Shown in pieces: positions 15,610-24,545 of a stretch of 64,000 nt of DNA. How positions within the stretch are numbered: position 1 is the stretch's first letter; every line of letters begins with the position of its first letter. Origin of the DNA: Streptomyces asoensis. GTDB taxonomy: Bacteria > Actinomycetota > Actinomycetes > Streptomycetales > Streptomycetaceae. A program made the position numbers and the translations under genes. Where the stretch lies: assembly GCF_013085465.1 (NCBI RefSeq), contig NZ_CP049838.1:4402001-4466000 (forward strand). The letters are read 5' to 3'. Below the pieces are notes generated by a model. It had not been told where the DNA came from and ran no database searches. It saw only the letters and a program-made list of their open reading frames with translations.

Positions 15610-18399
15610 TCAGGGTTTGAGTACCAGGGTGTCGCTGGTGCTGTCGTCGACCGCCTTCTTCGAGAAGGACCAGTCGAGCAGTTCACCGTCGGCCCACTTG
15701 CTCGTCTGGTCGGTGTAGTGAGCGCTGAAGGCGTGCCCCGAGGCTCCGGTGAGGTTGATCCACTTCGACTTGTCGAGGTCGTCGAGGTTGACCACCATCC
15801 GCATCGACGGCACCCATACGACGCCGTAGCCGCCGGCCGCGTTCCAGCCGGTCGCGTTGACCGTCGCCTCGCCGCCGCCGAGCTTCCACGGGCCGCGGTT
15901 GAGGATGTACTGGAGGAAACCGGGGCCGCTGGTGCCCAGGGTCTGGTTCTTCAGGAACAGGCGGTGCAGCCGACCCCAGCTCCAGGTGTCGATGTCCTTG
16001 CCGAGCTTGGCGGTCAGCTCCCAGCGGGCGTCGATCATGGCACGCTCGAACAGCTTGTCGCGGTCGTGGTCGGCCTCGGGACGGGTACCCGAGGCGGGCG
16101 TCGTCCACCAGTCGCTGTCCGTCTTCGTCATGAGGTTGCGCACGACCTCGAACCAGCGGTCGCCGCCGTCCGGCTGCGCCTGGTCGGCGTCGCGCTGACC
16201 GCACTCGCGAACCTTCTCGGTGTCGTCGACCGGGCCGGTGGTGTTGACCGGATCGACCCACAGGCACTGGTCCTCGACGCGCAGCTCCTTGGGCAGCTTG
16301 TTGCCGAAGGCCAGCTTGAGGATGTTGCGCCAGACCGCGTTGAAGTAGGCGGCCGCGGCCGAGTCGGCGTCCTGGGTGAAGTCCCAGTTCTCCAGCAGCT
16401 TCTGCGCCTCGCGGACATCCGGGTCGTCGAGATTGAGCTTCTTCAGCACGGGCACGAGCAGCTTCGCGATCTCACTGTCGTCGTCCAGCTGCATCTGGCG
16501 CATGTCGTCGGTGGAGATCTTGCCGCCGCCCTTGATCTTGCTCTTGATCAGGTCGGTGATCCGCTGGCTGCGTGCGCCGTAGCCCCAGTCCGTGGTGAGC
16601 GTGTAGGGGTACTTGTCCTTGTCGACCACGGCCTGGTTGGCGGTGACGATGTAGCCGCGGTCGGGGTCGTACTCGTAGGGCAGCTCATCGAAGTCGATGT
16701 CGCCCTTCCACTTGTACTTGGAGTCCCAGCCCGGCGCCGGGATCGAGCCGTCGACGCCCTTCGCGCGCGTGGGGATCTTTCCGGGCAGCTGGTAGCCGAT
16801 GTGGTTCGAGGTGTCGGCGTAGACGAGGTTCTGCGAGGGCACGTCGAATTTCTCGGCAGCCTTGCGGAAGCTGTCCCAGTCCTTCGCCTTGTCGAGGGCG
16901 AAGACGGCGTCCATGGAGGTGCCGGCGGTCAGCGCGGTCCACTTCAGGGCGACGCCGTAGCCGTCGCCTCGGTCGGGCGCCGCGGTGTCGTCGGTGTCGA
17001 CGGTGGCCTTCTTGCCGACGTCGATGAGTTCGTCGTCACGGTCGGACAGAAGGGGCATCCCGTCCTCGGTCTGCCGGACGACGATCTTCTTGGACTCGCC
17101 GCCGGCGACCTTGATGGTCTCCTCGCGCGTGACGAACGGCTTCACCTTGCCGTCGTACTCGTAGCCGTCTTCCCCGGAGAGCTTCTCCAGATAGAGGTCG
17201 GTGACGTCGACGCCGGAATTGGTCATGCCCCAGGAGATGGTCTGGTTGTGGCCGATGATCACACCGGGCATGCCCGCAAAGGTATAGCCGGAGACGTCGT
17301 ACTGGCACTTGCTGGAGACGGCACGGCAGTGCAGGCCCATCTGGTACCAGACGGACGGCAGTGACGCCGACAGGTGCGGGTCGTTGGCCAGCAGCGGCTT
17401 ATTGGTGATCGTGTTCTTGCCGGCGACGACCCAGGAGTTCGAGCCGATGCCGTTGCCGTTCACACCGACGGCCGTGGGCAGGTCGTCCAGGACGTTGTAG
17501 AGGCCCGAGAGCTGGCTCTGGAGGGCCGAGCCTTCCGTACCGCCCGAGGACGAGTCCGAGGACGTGCCCGTGCCGTCCGTGGAGCTGTCGTCGGAGTCGC
17601 TCTGGCCGTCGCTCTGCTCGAACGTCTTGGTCAGCTCGTCGTACTGGCCGTCCTGGACGATCGCCTGGTTCCGGTCGTACGGGTACTGCGGGTACAGCTC
17701 GGCGATCTGGGCCGGGCCGAGACGGCTGGTCATCAGGGCGCGGTCGATCTCGTCCTGCATGTTGCCGCGCAGGTCCCAGGCCATCGCCTTCAGCCAGGAG
17801 ACCGAGTCGACCGGGGTCCACTCGGTGGGCTTGTAGTCGTTGGTGAATCCCAGAGCCGCGTACTCCAGGGAGATGTCGGCGCCGTCCTTGCCCTTGAGGT
17901 AGGCGTTGACCCCCTTGGCGTAGGCCTGGAGGTACTTCTTCGTGTCGGCCGACAGCTCGCTGTCGTACTCCTTCTTGGCGACACGGTCCCAGCCCAGGGT
18001 GCGCAGGAACTCGTCGTTGTCGACCTGGCTCTTGCCGAACATCTCCGACAGTCGCCCGGAGGTCATGTGCCGGCGTACGTCCATCTCGTAGAACCGGTCC
18101 TGCGCCTGGACATAGCCCTGCGCCATGAACAGGTCTTCGTCGGAGTCCGCGTAGATCTGCGGGATGCCGTAGCCGTCCCGCTTCACGTCGACGGGCCCGG
18201 TCAGGCCCTCGAGTGTGATCGAACCCTTGGTCTGCGGGAAGGACGCGCGGACGGTACTGATGGACCAGTAGGCGCCGTAGGCGATGCCTCCGATGATGGC
18301 CAGCACCAGCACAAGCACGATCAAACGGGCTTTGCGCCCCTTCTTCCTGCCGGACTTGCCGGGCTTGTCACCCGATGTGGCGGTGGTGTTGGGGGGCAT
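15610..18399 (-). CDS. Penicillin acylase family (Ntn-hydrolase) protein, membrane-anchored
   Basis: 929 residues. A basic N-terminus and one hydrophobic segment (residues 25-45) suggest a signal or membrane anchor. The alpha-chain part starts at GPVDVKRDGYGIPQIYADS. A Ser/Asp/Gly-rich linker at about 262-290 lies before the autoprocessing site; the nucleophile should be Ser320 in GIGSNSWVVAGKNT, the N-terminal residue of the mature beta chain. NDPHLSASLPSVWYQMGLHC and the Asn/Arg regions of the beta chain are intact. These enzymes hydrolyse amides such as penicillins, acyl-homoserine lactones or lipopeptide side chains; the substrate here is unknown. Confidence 0.92.
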   Translation of the reverse strand: MPPNTTATSGDKPGKSGRKKGRKARLIVLVLVLAIIGGIAYGAYWSISTVRASFPQTKGSITLEGLTGPVDVKRDGYGIPQIYADSDEDLFMAQGYVQAQDRFYEMDVRRHMTSGRLSEMFGKSQVDNDEFLRTLGWDRVAKKEYDSELSADTKKYLQAYAKGVNAYLKGKDGADISLEYAALGFTNDYKPTEWTPVDSVSWLKAMAWDLRGNMQDEIDRALMTSRLGPAQIAELYPQYPYDRNQAIVQDGQYDELTKTFEQSDGQSDSDDSSTDGTGTSSDSSSGGTEGSALQSQLSGLYNVLDDLPTAVGVNGNGIGSNSWVVAGKNTITNKPLLANDPHLSASLPSVWYQMGLHCRAVSSKCQYDVSGYTFAGMPGVIIGHNQTISWGMTNSGVDVTDLYLEKLSGEDGYEYDGKVKPFVTREETIKVAGGESKKIVVRQTEDGMPLLSDRDDELIDVGKKATVDTDDTAAPDRGDGYGVALKWTALTAGTSMDAVFALDKAKDWDSFRKAAEKFDVPSQNLVYADTSNHIGYQLPGKIPTRAKGVDGSIPAPGWDSKYKWKGDIDFDELPYEYDPDRGYIVTANQAVVDKDKYPYTLTTDWGYGARSQRITDLIKSKIKGGGKISTDDMRQMQLDDDSEIAKLLVPVLKKLNLDDPDVREAQKLLENWDFTQDADSAAAAYFNAVWRNILKLAFGNKLPKELRVEDQCLWVDPVNTTGPVDDTEKVRECGQRDADQAQPDGGDRWFEVVRNLMTKTDSDWWTTPASGTRPEADHDRDKLFERAMIDARWELTAKLGKDIDTWSWGRLHRLFLKNQTLGTSGPGFLQYILNRGPWKLGGGEATVNATGWNAAGGYGVVWVPSMRMVVNLDDLDKSKWINLTGASGHAFSAHYTDQTSKWADGELLDWSFSKKAVDDSTSDTLVLKP

Positions 18400-18628
18400 C
18401 GCTGTCCTTGCTGTCCTAACGCGAGCGGCAGGCGGTCCTGGAGTGCTGGAGCAACCATAGGCGCAGGGCCTTGTGCCACTTGACGCGGAGTCGGGTACCG
18501 GTACGGAGGGATGGTCGATCTTCCCTCGCCGAGCGTCAAGAAATCGTCAAGAGTTAGGTAAGGTAACGAAGTAGTTGGGCCCGAAGCTCGCAGCTTCGTG
18601 TCCGATGTATCCGAAGCACATGTGCGCC

Positions 18629-18659
18629 CGCGCGCAAGCCGCGCGCGCCGGTGAAGGGA
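18629..18659 (+). promoter_or_regulatory. GC hairpin followed by AAGGGA ribosome site of the antiporter
   Basis: A 7-bp stem (CGCGCGC/GCGCGCG, loop AAGCC, 18629-18647) lies just before AAGGGA at 18654-18659, which supports the CTG start at 18667. A second hairpin, CGAAGCT-CGC-AGCTTCG, is about 45 bp upstream. They may affect translation; this is inference. Confidence 0.35.
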
Positions 18660-18666
18660 ACCGCCG

Positions 18667-20166
18667 CTGACTGTCCACCACCTCAACCAGCTCCTGCTCG
18701 TCTGCTCGCTCGTCCTGCTCGTCGCCGTCGCAGCGGTCCGGATCTCCTCGCGCAGCGGGCTCCCCAGCCTGCTCGTCTACGTGGGCATCGGCGTCCTCAT
18801 GGGCCAGGACGGCATCGGCAACATCCACTTCGACAATGCCGAGATGACCCAGGTCATCGGCTACGCCGCCCTGGTCGTGATCCTCGCCGAGGGCGGTCTG
18901 GGCACGAAGTGGAAGGAGATCGAACCGGCCCTGCCGTCCGCCACGGCGCTGGCACTGGCCGGCGTCGCGGTCAGCGTCGGCGTCACAGCCACGGCCGCGC
19001 ACTTCGTGACCGGGCTGGAGTGGAGACAGGCGCTGATCATCGGCGCGGTGGTGTCCTCGACCGACGCGGCGGCGGTCTTCTCCGTCCTGCGCAAGATCCC
19101 CCTCCCCTCGCGCGTGACGGGCACCCTGGAGGCCGAGTCCGGCTTCAACGACGCCCCGGTGGTCATCCTGGTCGTCGCCTTCTCCACGGCGGGCCCTGTC
19201 GAGCACTGGTACGTGCTGGTGGGCGAGATAGCGCTGGAGCTGGCCATCGGCGCCGCCATCGGCCTCACGGTCGGCTGGCTGGGCTCCTGGGGCCTCAGGC
19301 ACGTCGCGCTGCCCGCCTCCGGCCTCTACCCGATCGCCGTCATGGCGATCGCGGTCACCGCATACGCGGCGGGCTCCCTGGCGCACGGCAGCGGCTTCCT
19401 GGGCGTCTATCTCGCCTCGATGGTCATGGGCAACGCGAAACTGCCGCACTGGCCCGCCACCCGCGGGTTCGCCGACGGCCTCGGCTGGATCGCCCAGATC
19501 GGCATGTTCGTGCTGCTCGGTCTCCTGGTGACCCCGCACGAGCTGGGCGACGACGTACTGCCTGCGCTCCTCATCGGCCTGGTGCTGACCATGGTGGCCC
19601 GCCCGCTCAGCGTCGTGCTGTGCCTGACGCCGTTCCGGGTGCCCTGGCAGGAGCAGACGCTGATGTCCTGGGCCGGGCTGCGCGGCGCCGTCCCCATCAT
19701 CCTGGCGACGATCCCCATGGTGAACGGCGTCGACGGCAGCCGCCGCATCTTCAACATCGTCTTCGTCCTGGTCGTCGTCTACACCCTGATCCAGGGGCCG
19801 ACGCTGCCCTGGCTGGCGCGCAAACTGCGCCTGGGCGGGGATCCCGAGGCCGCCGACCTCGGCGTCGAGTCGGCGCCCCTGGAGCGGCTGCGCGGGCATC
19901 TGCTGTCCGTGGCGATCCCCGAGGGGTCGAAGATGCACGGCGTCGAGGTCAACGAGCTACGGCTGCCGGCCGGGGCGGCCGTCACCCTCGTCGTGCGCGA
20001 CGGGACATCGTTCGTGCCGCTGCCGACGACCGTGCTGCGACACGGCGACGAACTCCTCGTCGTCGCCACCGACCCGGTCCGCGACGCGGCCGAACGGCGA
20101 CTGCGCGCCGTCGGGCACGGCGGCAAGCTCGCCGGATGGCTGGGCACGGGCGGCAGCGCGCGTTAA
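18667..20166 (+). CDS. CPA1-type cation/proton antiporter with C-terminal RCK_C domain (CvrA/NhaP2-like)
   Basis: 499 residues if the CTG at 18667 is the start. The in-frame GTG at 18781 would delete the first membrane helix (LLLVCSLVLLVAVAAVRISS), and a ribosome site precedes the CTG. About 12-13 helices; family motifs are GVLMGQDGIGNIHFDN, VVSSTDAAAVFSVLR (transport Asp region), AESGFNDAPVV and SWAGLRGAVPI. The C-terminal 75 residues form a TrkA-C/RCK_C ligand-binding domain. Likely exchanges K+ or Na+ for H+. Divergent from the penicillin-acylase gene. Confidence 0.88.
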   Translation: MTVHHLNQLLLVCSLVLLVAVAAVRISSRSGLPSLLVYVGIGVLMGQDGIGNIHFDNAEMTQVIGYAALVVILAEGGLGTKWKEIEPALPSATALALAGVAVSVGVTATAAHFVTGLEWRQALIIGAVVSSTDAAAVFSVLRKIPLPSRVTGTLEAESGFNDAPVVILVVAFSTAGPVEHWYVLVGEIALELAIGAAIGLTVGWLGSWGLRHVALPASGLYPIAVMAIAVTAYAAGSLAHGSGFLGVYLASMVMGNAKLPHWPATRGFADGLGWIAQIGMFVLLGLLVTPHELGDDVLPALLIGLVLTMVARPLSVVLCLTPFRVPWQEQTLMSWAGLRGAVPIILATIPMVNGVDGSRRIFNIVFVLVVVYTLIQGPTLPWLARKLRLGGDPEAADLGVESAPLERLRGHLLSVAIPEGSKMHGVEVNELRLPAGAAVTLVVRDGTSFVPLPTTVLRHGDELLVVATDPVRDAAERRLRAVGHGGKLAGWLGTGGSAR

Positions 20167-20232
20167 GTGCATGTTTCGCACCGTTCACACCCCCTTCATT
20201 CGGAGGCGGCCAGCCTTATGGTGCTCATTTTC

Positions 20233-20281
20233 ACAGGGATGACGCACCTTGATCCCTGTACGATGAAGGCACACCTTGATC
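20233..20281 (+). promoter_or_regulatory. Inverted repeat and direct repeats upstream of MFS gene
   Basis: ACAGGGAT (20233-20240) and ATCCCTGT (20252-20259) are perfect inverted arms 11 bp apart. CACCTTGATC occurs at 20245-20254 and again at 20272-20281. A possible -10 box TACGAT lies at 20258-20263. The layout suggests a regulated promoter for the following gene. Confidence 0.4.
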
Positions 20282-20444
20282 GAACCAACTCTGCCTGACG
20301 CAGAGCTGGCGCGACCGTATGGCGGCCGGGACACCTCGTGCGGCGAGCACCGGCATCTACCGCAGCACGCGCAAGAGGACAGCTCTCGGCGCCCCCGCCC
20401 AACCGGACGGGGTCGCGCTACCAGGCGGCAGAAAGGCACGGGCC

Positions 20445-21737
20445 GTGGCATCCACGGTCACCACCGAGCCGTCGAAGGACTCGTCGGCCTCCTCCCGCCC
20501 GGGATACGGGCAGCTGCTGCGCACCCGTGGCGCCTGGACGTTCCTGCTGCCCGGCTTCGCGGCCCGCCAGCCGTTCGCGATGCTCACCATCTCCATCGTG
20601 CTGCTCGTGCAGCACACCACCGGCTCGTACGGCGCGGCCGGTGCCGCCGCGGCCGTCACCGGTGTCTCCATGGCGCTGTGCGCGCCCTACAGCGGGCGGC
20701 TCGCCGACCGCTACGGGCAGCGCGCGGTGCTGATCCCCGGCGTGCTCCTGCACACGCTGTCGGGCCTCACCCTCACCGTGCTCGCCCTGACCCACGCACC
20801 CCTGTGGACGGTGTTCGCGGCGGCCGTGCCCACGGGCGCCTCGGTGCCGCAGATCGGGCCCATGGTGCGGGCCCGCTGGGGTGCGCGGCTGAAGGGCTCG
20901 CCCCTGATGACCACCGCGGCGGCCTTCGAGTCCGTCACCGACGAGCTCACCTTCGTCTTCGGCCCGCTGCTGGCGACCGCCCTGTGCACCGCCGTGAACC
21001 CGGCCGCCGGCCTGGTCACCGAGGCCGCGCTGACCCTGCTCGGCGGCCTGCTGTTCGCCGCGCGCAAGAGCACGCAGCCCCAGGTCGCCGTCGCCGGGCA
21101 CGCGCGCGTGGAGCACGCCTCGGCTCTGCGCGTCCCCGGTGTGCGCGTGCTGATCGTGGCCTTCCTGGGCATCGGCACCGTCTTCGGAGGCATGCAGGTC
21201 TCGCTGGCCGCGTTCACCGAGTCCATCGGCGAGCCCGGCCTGAACGGCGTCCTGTACGGCACCTTCGCCGCAGGCAACATGCTCTCCGGCCTGGTCTGCG
21301 GCGCCATCGCCTGGAAGGTCGCCCCGCGGCGACGCCTGGTCGTCTCCTATGCCGCGCTGGCGCTCGTCGCCTCCGGCCTGTGGGCAGCGCACTCGGTGCT
21401 CGTCCTGGCGGGCCTCGGCCTCCTGGTCGGCATGTGCATCGCGCCCGCGCTGATCACCGGCTACACGCTGGTCGATGACCTGGTCCCGGCCGGCGCCCGC
21501 ACCGAGGCGTTCACCTGGCTGACGGGCGCGGTCGCGCTCGGGCAGGCGGCCGCCGTCACGATCGCCGGACAGCTGGAGGACCGCTTCTGGGGCGGCGCCG
21601 GTTTCCTGGTGCCCATGGGGGGCACCGTGCTGGCCCTGGTGACCCTGCTGGCGCTGCGTTCACGGCTGGAGACGCGCCCCCGCGCGCGTACCGTCGCACG
21701 TGGCGTCGGTCACCGCGTGCCGGTGACAGTGGACTGA
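20445..21737 (+). CDS. Major facilitator superfamily permease
   Basis: 430 residues from a GTG preceded by AGAAAGG. An ATG at 20319 is in frame, but the extra 42 residues are Arg-rich and unlike a transporter N-terminus. About 12 membrane helices. The motif A region between helices 2 and 3 is CAPYSGRLADRYGQRAVL. The charged central loop around residues 205-220 divides two six-helix halves. No substrate is suggested by the context. The approximately 280-bp upstream gap contains a repeat-rich probable promoter. Confidence 0.82.
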   Translation: MASTVTTEPSKDSSASSRPGYGQLLRTRGAWTFLLPGFAARQPFAMLTISIVLLVQHTTGSYGAAGAAAAVTGVSMALCAPYSGRLADRYGQRAVLIPGVLLHTLSGLTLTVLALTHAPLWTVFAAAVPTGASVPQIGPMVRARWGARLKGSPLMTTAAAFESVTDELTFVFGPLLATALCTAVNPAAGLVTEAALTLLGGLLFAARKSTQPQVAVAGHARVEHASALRVPGVRVLIVAFLGIGTVFGGMQVSLAAFTESIGEPGLNGVLYGTFAAGNMLSGLVCGAIAWKVAPRRRLVVSYAALALVASGLWAAHSVLVLAGLGLLVGMCIAPALITGYTLVDDLVPAGARTEAFTWLTGAVALGQAAAVTIAGQLEDRFWGGAGFLVPMGGTVLALVTLLALRSRLETRPRARTVARGVGHRVPVTVD

Positions 21738-21767
21738 TCCCCCGGAATACGTCAAGATAGACCGTCG

Positions 21768-21794
21768 TTAGCACTCACTGAGTGAGAGTGCCAG
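21768..21794 (+). promoter_or_regulatory. CIRCE-like HrcA operator upstream of FmdB-family gene
   Basis: TTAGCACTC (21768-21776), 9 bp, then GAGTGCCAG (21786-21794). Sixteen of 18 positions match the CIRCE element TTAGCACTC-N9-GAGTGCTAA bound by the heat-shock repressor HrcA. It ends 10 bp before the start codon and abuts the ribosome site. Confidence 0.7.
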
Positions 21795-21804
21795 GAGGAA
21801 GACA

Positions 21805-22125
21805 GTGCCGACCTACCAGTACCAGTGCACCGAGTGCGGCGAGGGCCTCGAGGCGGTGCAGAAGTTCACCGACGATGCCCTGACCGAGTGCCCCAACTGC
21901 GGTGGCCGCCTCAAGAAGGTGTTCTCGGCCGTCGGCATCGTCTTCAAGGGCTCCGGCTTCTACCGCAACGACAGCCGCGGTTCCTCGTCGAGCAGCTCGC
22001 CGGCGTCGTCCTCGAAGTCGTCGACGTCCGGCTCCGACTCGAAGCCGTCGACCTCGACGTCCTCGACCTCGGACTCGAAGTCGTCGAGCACCGGCACCTC
22101 GAGCGGCAGCAGCTCAGCCGCGTAA
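21805..22125 (+). CDS. FmdB-family zinc ribbon protein with Ser-rich tail
   Basis: 106 residues from GTG with an excellent AGGAGGAA ribosome site. Residues 1-45 are the FmdB/CxxC regulatory domain: YQYQCTECGEGLEAVQKF then TECPNCGGRLKKVFSAVGIVFKGSGFY, with two CxxC pairs for zinc. Residues 55-106 are almost entirely Ser, Thr, Lys, Asp and Gly. Function of the family is poorly known. The CIRCE-like site directly upstream suggests control by HrcA and induction by protein-folding stress. Confidence 0.88.
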   Translation: MPTYQYQCTECGEGLEAVQKFTDDALTECPNCGGRLKKVFSAVGIVFKGSGFYRNDSRGSSSSSSPASSSKSSTSGSDSKPSTSTSSTSDSKSSSTGTSSGSSSAA

Positions 22126-22141
22126 GGCTCGCTCACAGGAC

Positions 22142-22163
22142 CCTGTCGTCGTACGACGACGGG
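22142..22163. terminator. Hairpin GTCGTCGT/ACGACGAC between fmdB-like gene and mtnP
   Basis: The 16-bp palindrome at 22145-22160 is extended by CC/GG pairs around a T-G wobble. It has no loop bases of its own and is followed by GTCTT. It may be a weak terminator or an operator before the phosphorylase gene. Confidence 0.4.
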
Positions 22164-22199
22164 GTCTTCGGCGTTCCCGGGGCGGTTAGGGTGCGACGC

Positions 22200-23042
22200 A
22201 TGGCGAACCAGGCGAACGCAGAGATCGGTGTGATCGGCGGCTCCGGCTTCTACTCGTTCCTCGACAACGTGACCGAGCTCCAGGTCGACACCCCCTACGG
22301 ACCGCCCAGCGACTCGCTCTTCCTCGGCGAGATCGCCGGCCGGCGGGTCGCCTTCCTGCCCCGGCACGGACGCGGGCACCATCTGCCGCCCCACCGGATC
22401 AACTACCGGGCCAACCTGTGGGCGCTGCGCTCGGTCGGGGCGCGCCAGGTCCTCGGTCCGTGCGCGGTGGGCGGTCTGCGCCCGGAGTACGGGCCCGGCA
22501 CGCTGCTCGTGCCCGATCAGCTGGTCGACCGCACGAAGTCGAGGAGCGCAACGTACTTCGACGGGCTGCCCCTGCCCGACGGCACGGTGCCCAACGTGGT
22601 GCATGTGTCCCTGGCCGACCCCTACTGCCCCGCGGGACGCTCGGCGGCCCTGAAGGCGGCGCGTGGCCGGGAGTGGGAGCCGGTGGACGGCGGGACTCTG
22701 GTGGTGATCGATGGGCCGCGGTTCTCGACCCGTGCCGAGTCGTTGTGGCACCAGGCGCAGGGTTGGTCTGTGGTGGGCATGACGGGTCACCCGGAGGCCG
22801 CGCTCGCCCGTGAACTCGAGCTCTGCTACACGTCGTTGAATCTGGTCACCGATCTGGACGCGGGCGCCGAGAGCGGTGAGGGCGTGTCGCACGAGGAGGT
22901 GCTGCGGGTATTCGCGGCGAACGTGGACCGGCTGCGGGGCGTGCTGTTCGACGCGGTGGCCGCGCTGCCCTCCGACGGCGAGCGGGACTGCCTGTGCGCG
23001 AACGCGCTGGGCGGGCTGAATCCCGGGTTCGAGCTGCCGTAG
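22200..23042 (+). CDS. mtnP: S-methyl-5'-thioadenosine phosphorylase
   Basis: 280 residues, ATG start. Phosphorolysis of methylthioadenosine to adenine and methylthioribose-1-phosphate in methionine salvage. Family II nucleoside phosphorylase motifs: EIGVIGGSGFYSFL, FLPRHGRGHHLPPHRINYRA, GPCAVGGLRPEYGPG, DGPRFSTRAESLW and VVGMTGHPEAALAREL. Related purine nucleoside phosphorylases share these; MTA as substrate is the likelier call because of the CAVGG and MTGHPEA wording. Length is normal. Confidence 0.87.
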   Translation: MANQANAEIGVIGGSGFYSFLDNVTELQVDTPYGPPSDSLFLGEIAGRRVAFLPRHGRGHHLPPHRINYRANLWALRSVGARQVLGPCAVGGLRPEYGPGTLLVPDQLVDRTKSRSATYFDGLPLPDGTVPNVVHVSLADPYCPAGRSAALKAARGREWEPVDGGTLVVIDGPRFSTRAESLWHQAQGWSVVGMTGHPEAALARELELCYTSLNLVTDLDAGAESGEGVSHEEVLRVFAANVDRLRGVLFDAVAALPSDGERDCLCANALGGLNPGFELP

Positions 23043-23206
23043 CGGGTGCGGGGGAGAGGCGGAAAAGGGGGCCTCGGGCGCGGAAGTTCTCCTTCGAGTG
23101 AGGGAGTTGTCCACAACCCGGCGGTGGTCCACCGGCTCCGGCGAGCGGCGGCGCGAAGGCTCATCGTGGCTTCGCAAACCCGTTCCTCCTCGCAGGTGGT
23201 GATCCC

Positions 23207-23893
23207 GTGTCCGACTCGCTCGTTCCTCCCTCTCCTCTCCCCCCGCTTCCTCCGCTTCCTCCGCTCCCCTCGCCCGCCCCGTCCCCTCTCCCCTTCGCGG
23301 CGCGCCCACCCGGCACGGACGCTCCGGCCACCTGCGAGGTGCCGCCCTTCGCTCCCGTGCGGGTCCGTCCCAGCCGGTACCGGCTGGGACGGCTCGTAAG
23401 GAGCAGGCGGCGGGCCCTCGCCCTGGGTCTCGCCATCACTGCCGCCGCGCTCGTGGCGTCCGGCCCACGGGACGGTGATCCGGGCCACGGACATCCCGGT
23501 GCGACTGCGCGCGCGGACTCGGGCGGGGGCTCGCACCCCCGCGCGCATGCTCCACTACGCGCCCCTGCGCACAGCCCTCGCGCCGGGGAGAAGGTGACGG
23601 CGCCGGTACGGATCGCCGACGCGGCCACGGTCCGACTGCTGCGCCCCGGTGACCGGGTAGATGTCATCGCCGCCGAGCCGACGACGCTGGGCGGTGTGGG
23701 CGGCGCGGGCGGCGACGCCCATGTGGTCGCGCGCGGGGCACTCGTGACAAAGGTGCCGGAGCCGCTGGACACCGACACGGCTGCCGGCACGGCTGACGAC
23801 GGGGCGCTGGTCGTCCTGTCGGTGCCCCGGTCCACCGCCGCGCGTCTGGCGGGGGCGAGTGCGACGGCTCGGCTGGCGGTGACCCTGTGGTGA
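23207..23893 (+). CDS. RcpC/CpaB-like pilus-assembly domain protein
   Basis: 228 residues from GTG. Residues 7-30 are a Pro/Leu-rich repeat; one membrane helix is at about 69-85 (RRALALGLAITAAALVASG). After a disordered region, residues 124-228 resemble the SAF/RcpC domain of CpaB: KVTAPVRIADAATVRLLRPGDRVDVIA, then VVARGALVTKVPEP and ALVVLSVPRSTAARLAGASA. In Flp pili this protein sits at the base, but no pilus genes are nearby; such orphan copies are usual beside mscL in Streptomyces. Confidence 0.75.
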   Translation: MSDSLVPPSPLPPLPPLPPLPSPAPSPLPFAARPPGTDAPATCEVPPFAPVRVRPSRYRLGRLVRSRRRALALGLAITAAALVASGPRDGDPGHGHPGATARADSGGGSHPRAHAPLRAPAHSPRAGEKVTAPVRIADAATVRLLRPGDRVDVIAAEPTTLGGVGGAGGDAHVVARGALVTKVPEPLDTDTAAGTADDGALVVLSVPRSTAARLAGASATARLAVTLW

Positions 23894-23899
23894 CGTCAA

Positions 23900-23917
23900 G
23901 TCCCTCGCCCGAGGGAC
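23900..23917. terminator. Short perfect hairpin before mscL
   Basis: GTCCCTCG and CGAGGGAC surround CC, 6 bp after the CpaB-like gene. A TTGACG hexamer (-35-like) follows at about 23943, consistent with a separate mscL promoter. Confidence 0.55.
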
Positions 23918-24001
23918 CGAATTGGACACGCCCACCTGGCGTTGACGTAGGTTGCGGAGCTGTTTGTTCCACAACCTGTACATGTGAGGAGTGTCCCCGA
24001 G

Positions 24002-24469
24002 GTGAGCGAAGAGAAGGCAAGCGTCTGGCAGGGCTTCAAGGCCTTCCTGATGCGTGGCAACGTCGTCGATCTGGCAGTCGCGGTGGTGATCGGCGCGGCC
24101 TTCACGAACATCGTCAACTCGGTGGTGAAGGGAATCATCAACCCGCTCATCGGAGCGGTCGGTACCAAGAACCTGGACAGCTACAGCGCCTGCCTCAAGG
24201 GCCCCTGCACCGGCACGGGGGACAGCGCGACGGGCGTCCGGATCCTGTGGGGGTCCGTCCTCGGCGCGACGCTCACCTTCGTGATCACTGCTGCGGTCGT
24301 GTACTTCCTGATGGTCCTGCCCATGTCGAAGTATCTGGCGAAGATGGAGGCCCGCAGGAAGGCCAAGGAGGGCACGCAGGAGATCATCGAGCTGACCGAG
24401 CTGGAGGTGCTCAAGGAGATCCGCGACGAGCTGGTCGCCCAGCGGGGCTCGGGGCGCAGCGAGCGGTAG
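24002..24469 (+). CDS. mscL: Large-conductance mechanosensitive channel
   Basis: 155 residues from GTG. Emergency channel that opens under hypo-osmotic membrane tension. N-terminal amphipathic start [21 protein letters not shown], first helix with [23 protein letters not shown], a periplasmic loop containing two Cys (CLKGPC), second helix [16 protein letters not shown], and a charged C-terminal coiled bundle ending [11 protein letters not shown]. An in-frame upstream ATG would add six residues of poor fit. Confidence 0.95.
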   Translation: MSEEKASVWQGFKAFLMRGNVVDLAVAVVIGAAFTNIVNSVVKGIINPLIGAVGTKNLDSYSACLKGPCTGTGDSATGVRILWGSVLGATLTFVITAAVVYFLMVLPMSKYLAKMEARRKAKEGTQEIIELTELEVLKEIRDELVAQRGSGRSER

Positions 24470-24545
24470 AAGCCCTCGACGGGGCCCTGCGGGCGGTGCT
24501 CCGCCAGGGCTCCCGGGCCTGCCGGACCGGGCCGGCCCGTCGGGT

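Noticed and set aside
15580..17364. Long plus-strand frame opposite the penicillin-acylase gene
   Set aside because: It is a shadow of the high-GC minus-strand gene; composition is Val/Gly/Arg-rich with no domain.
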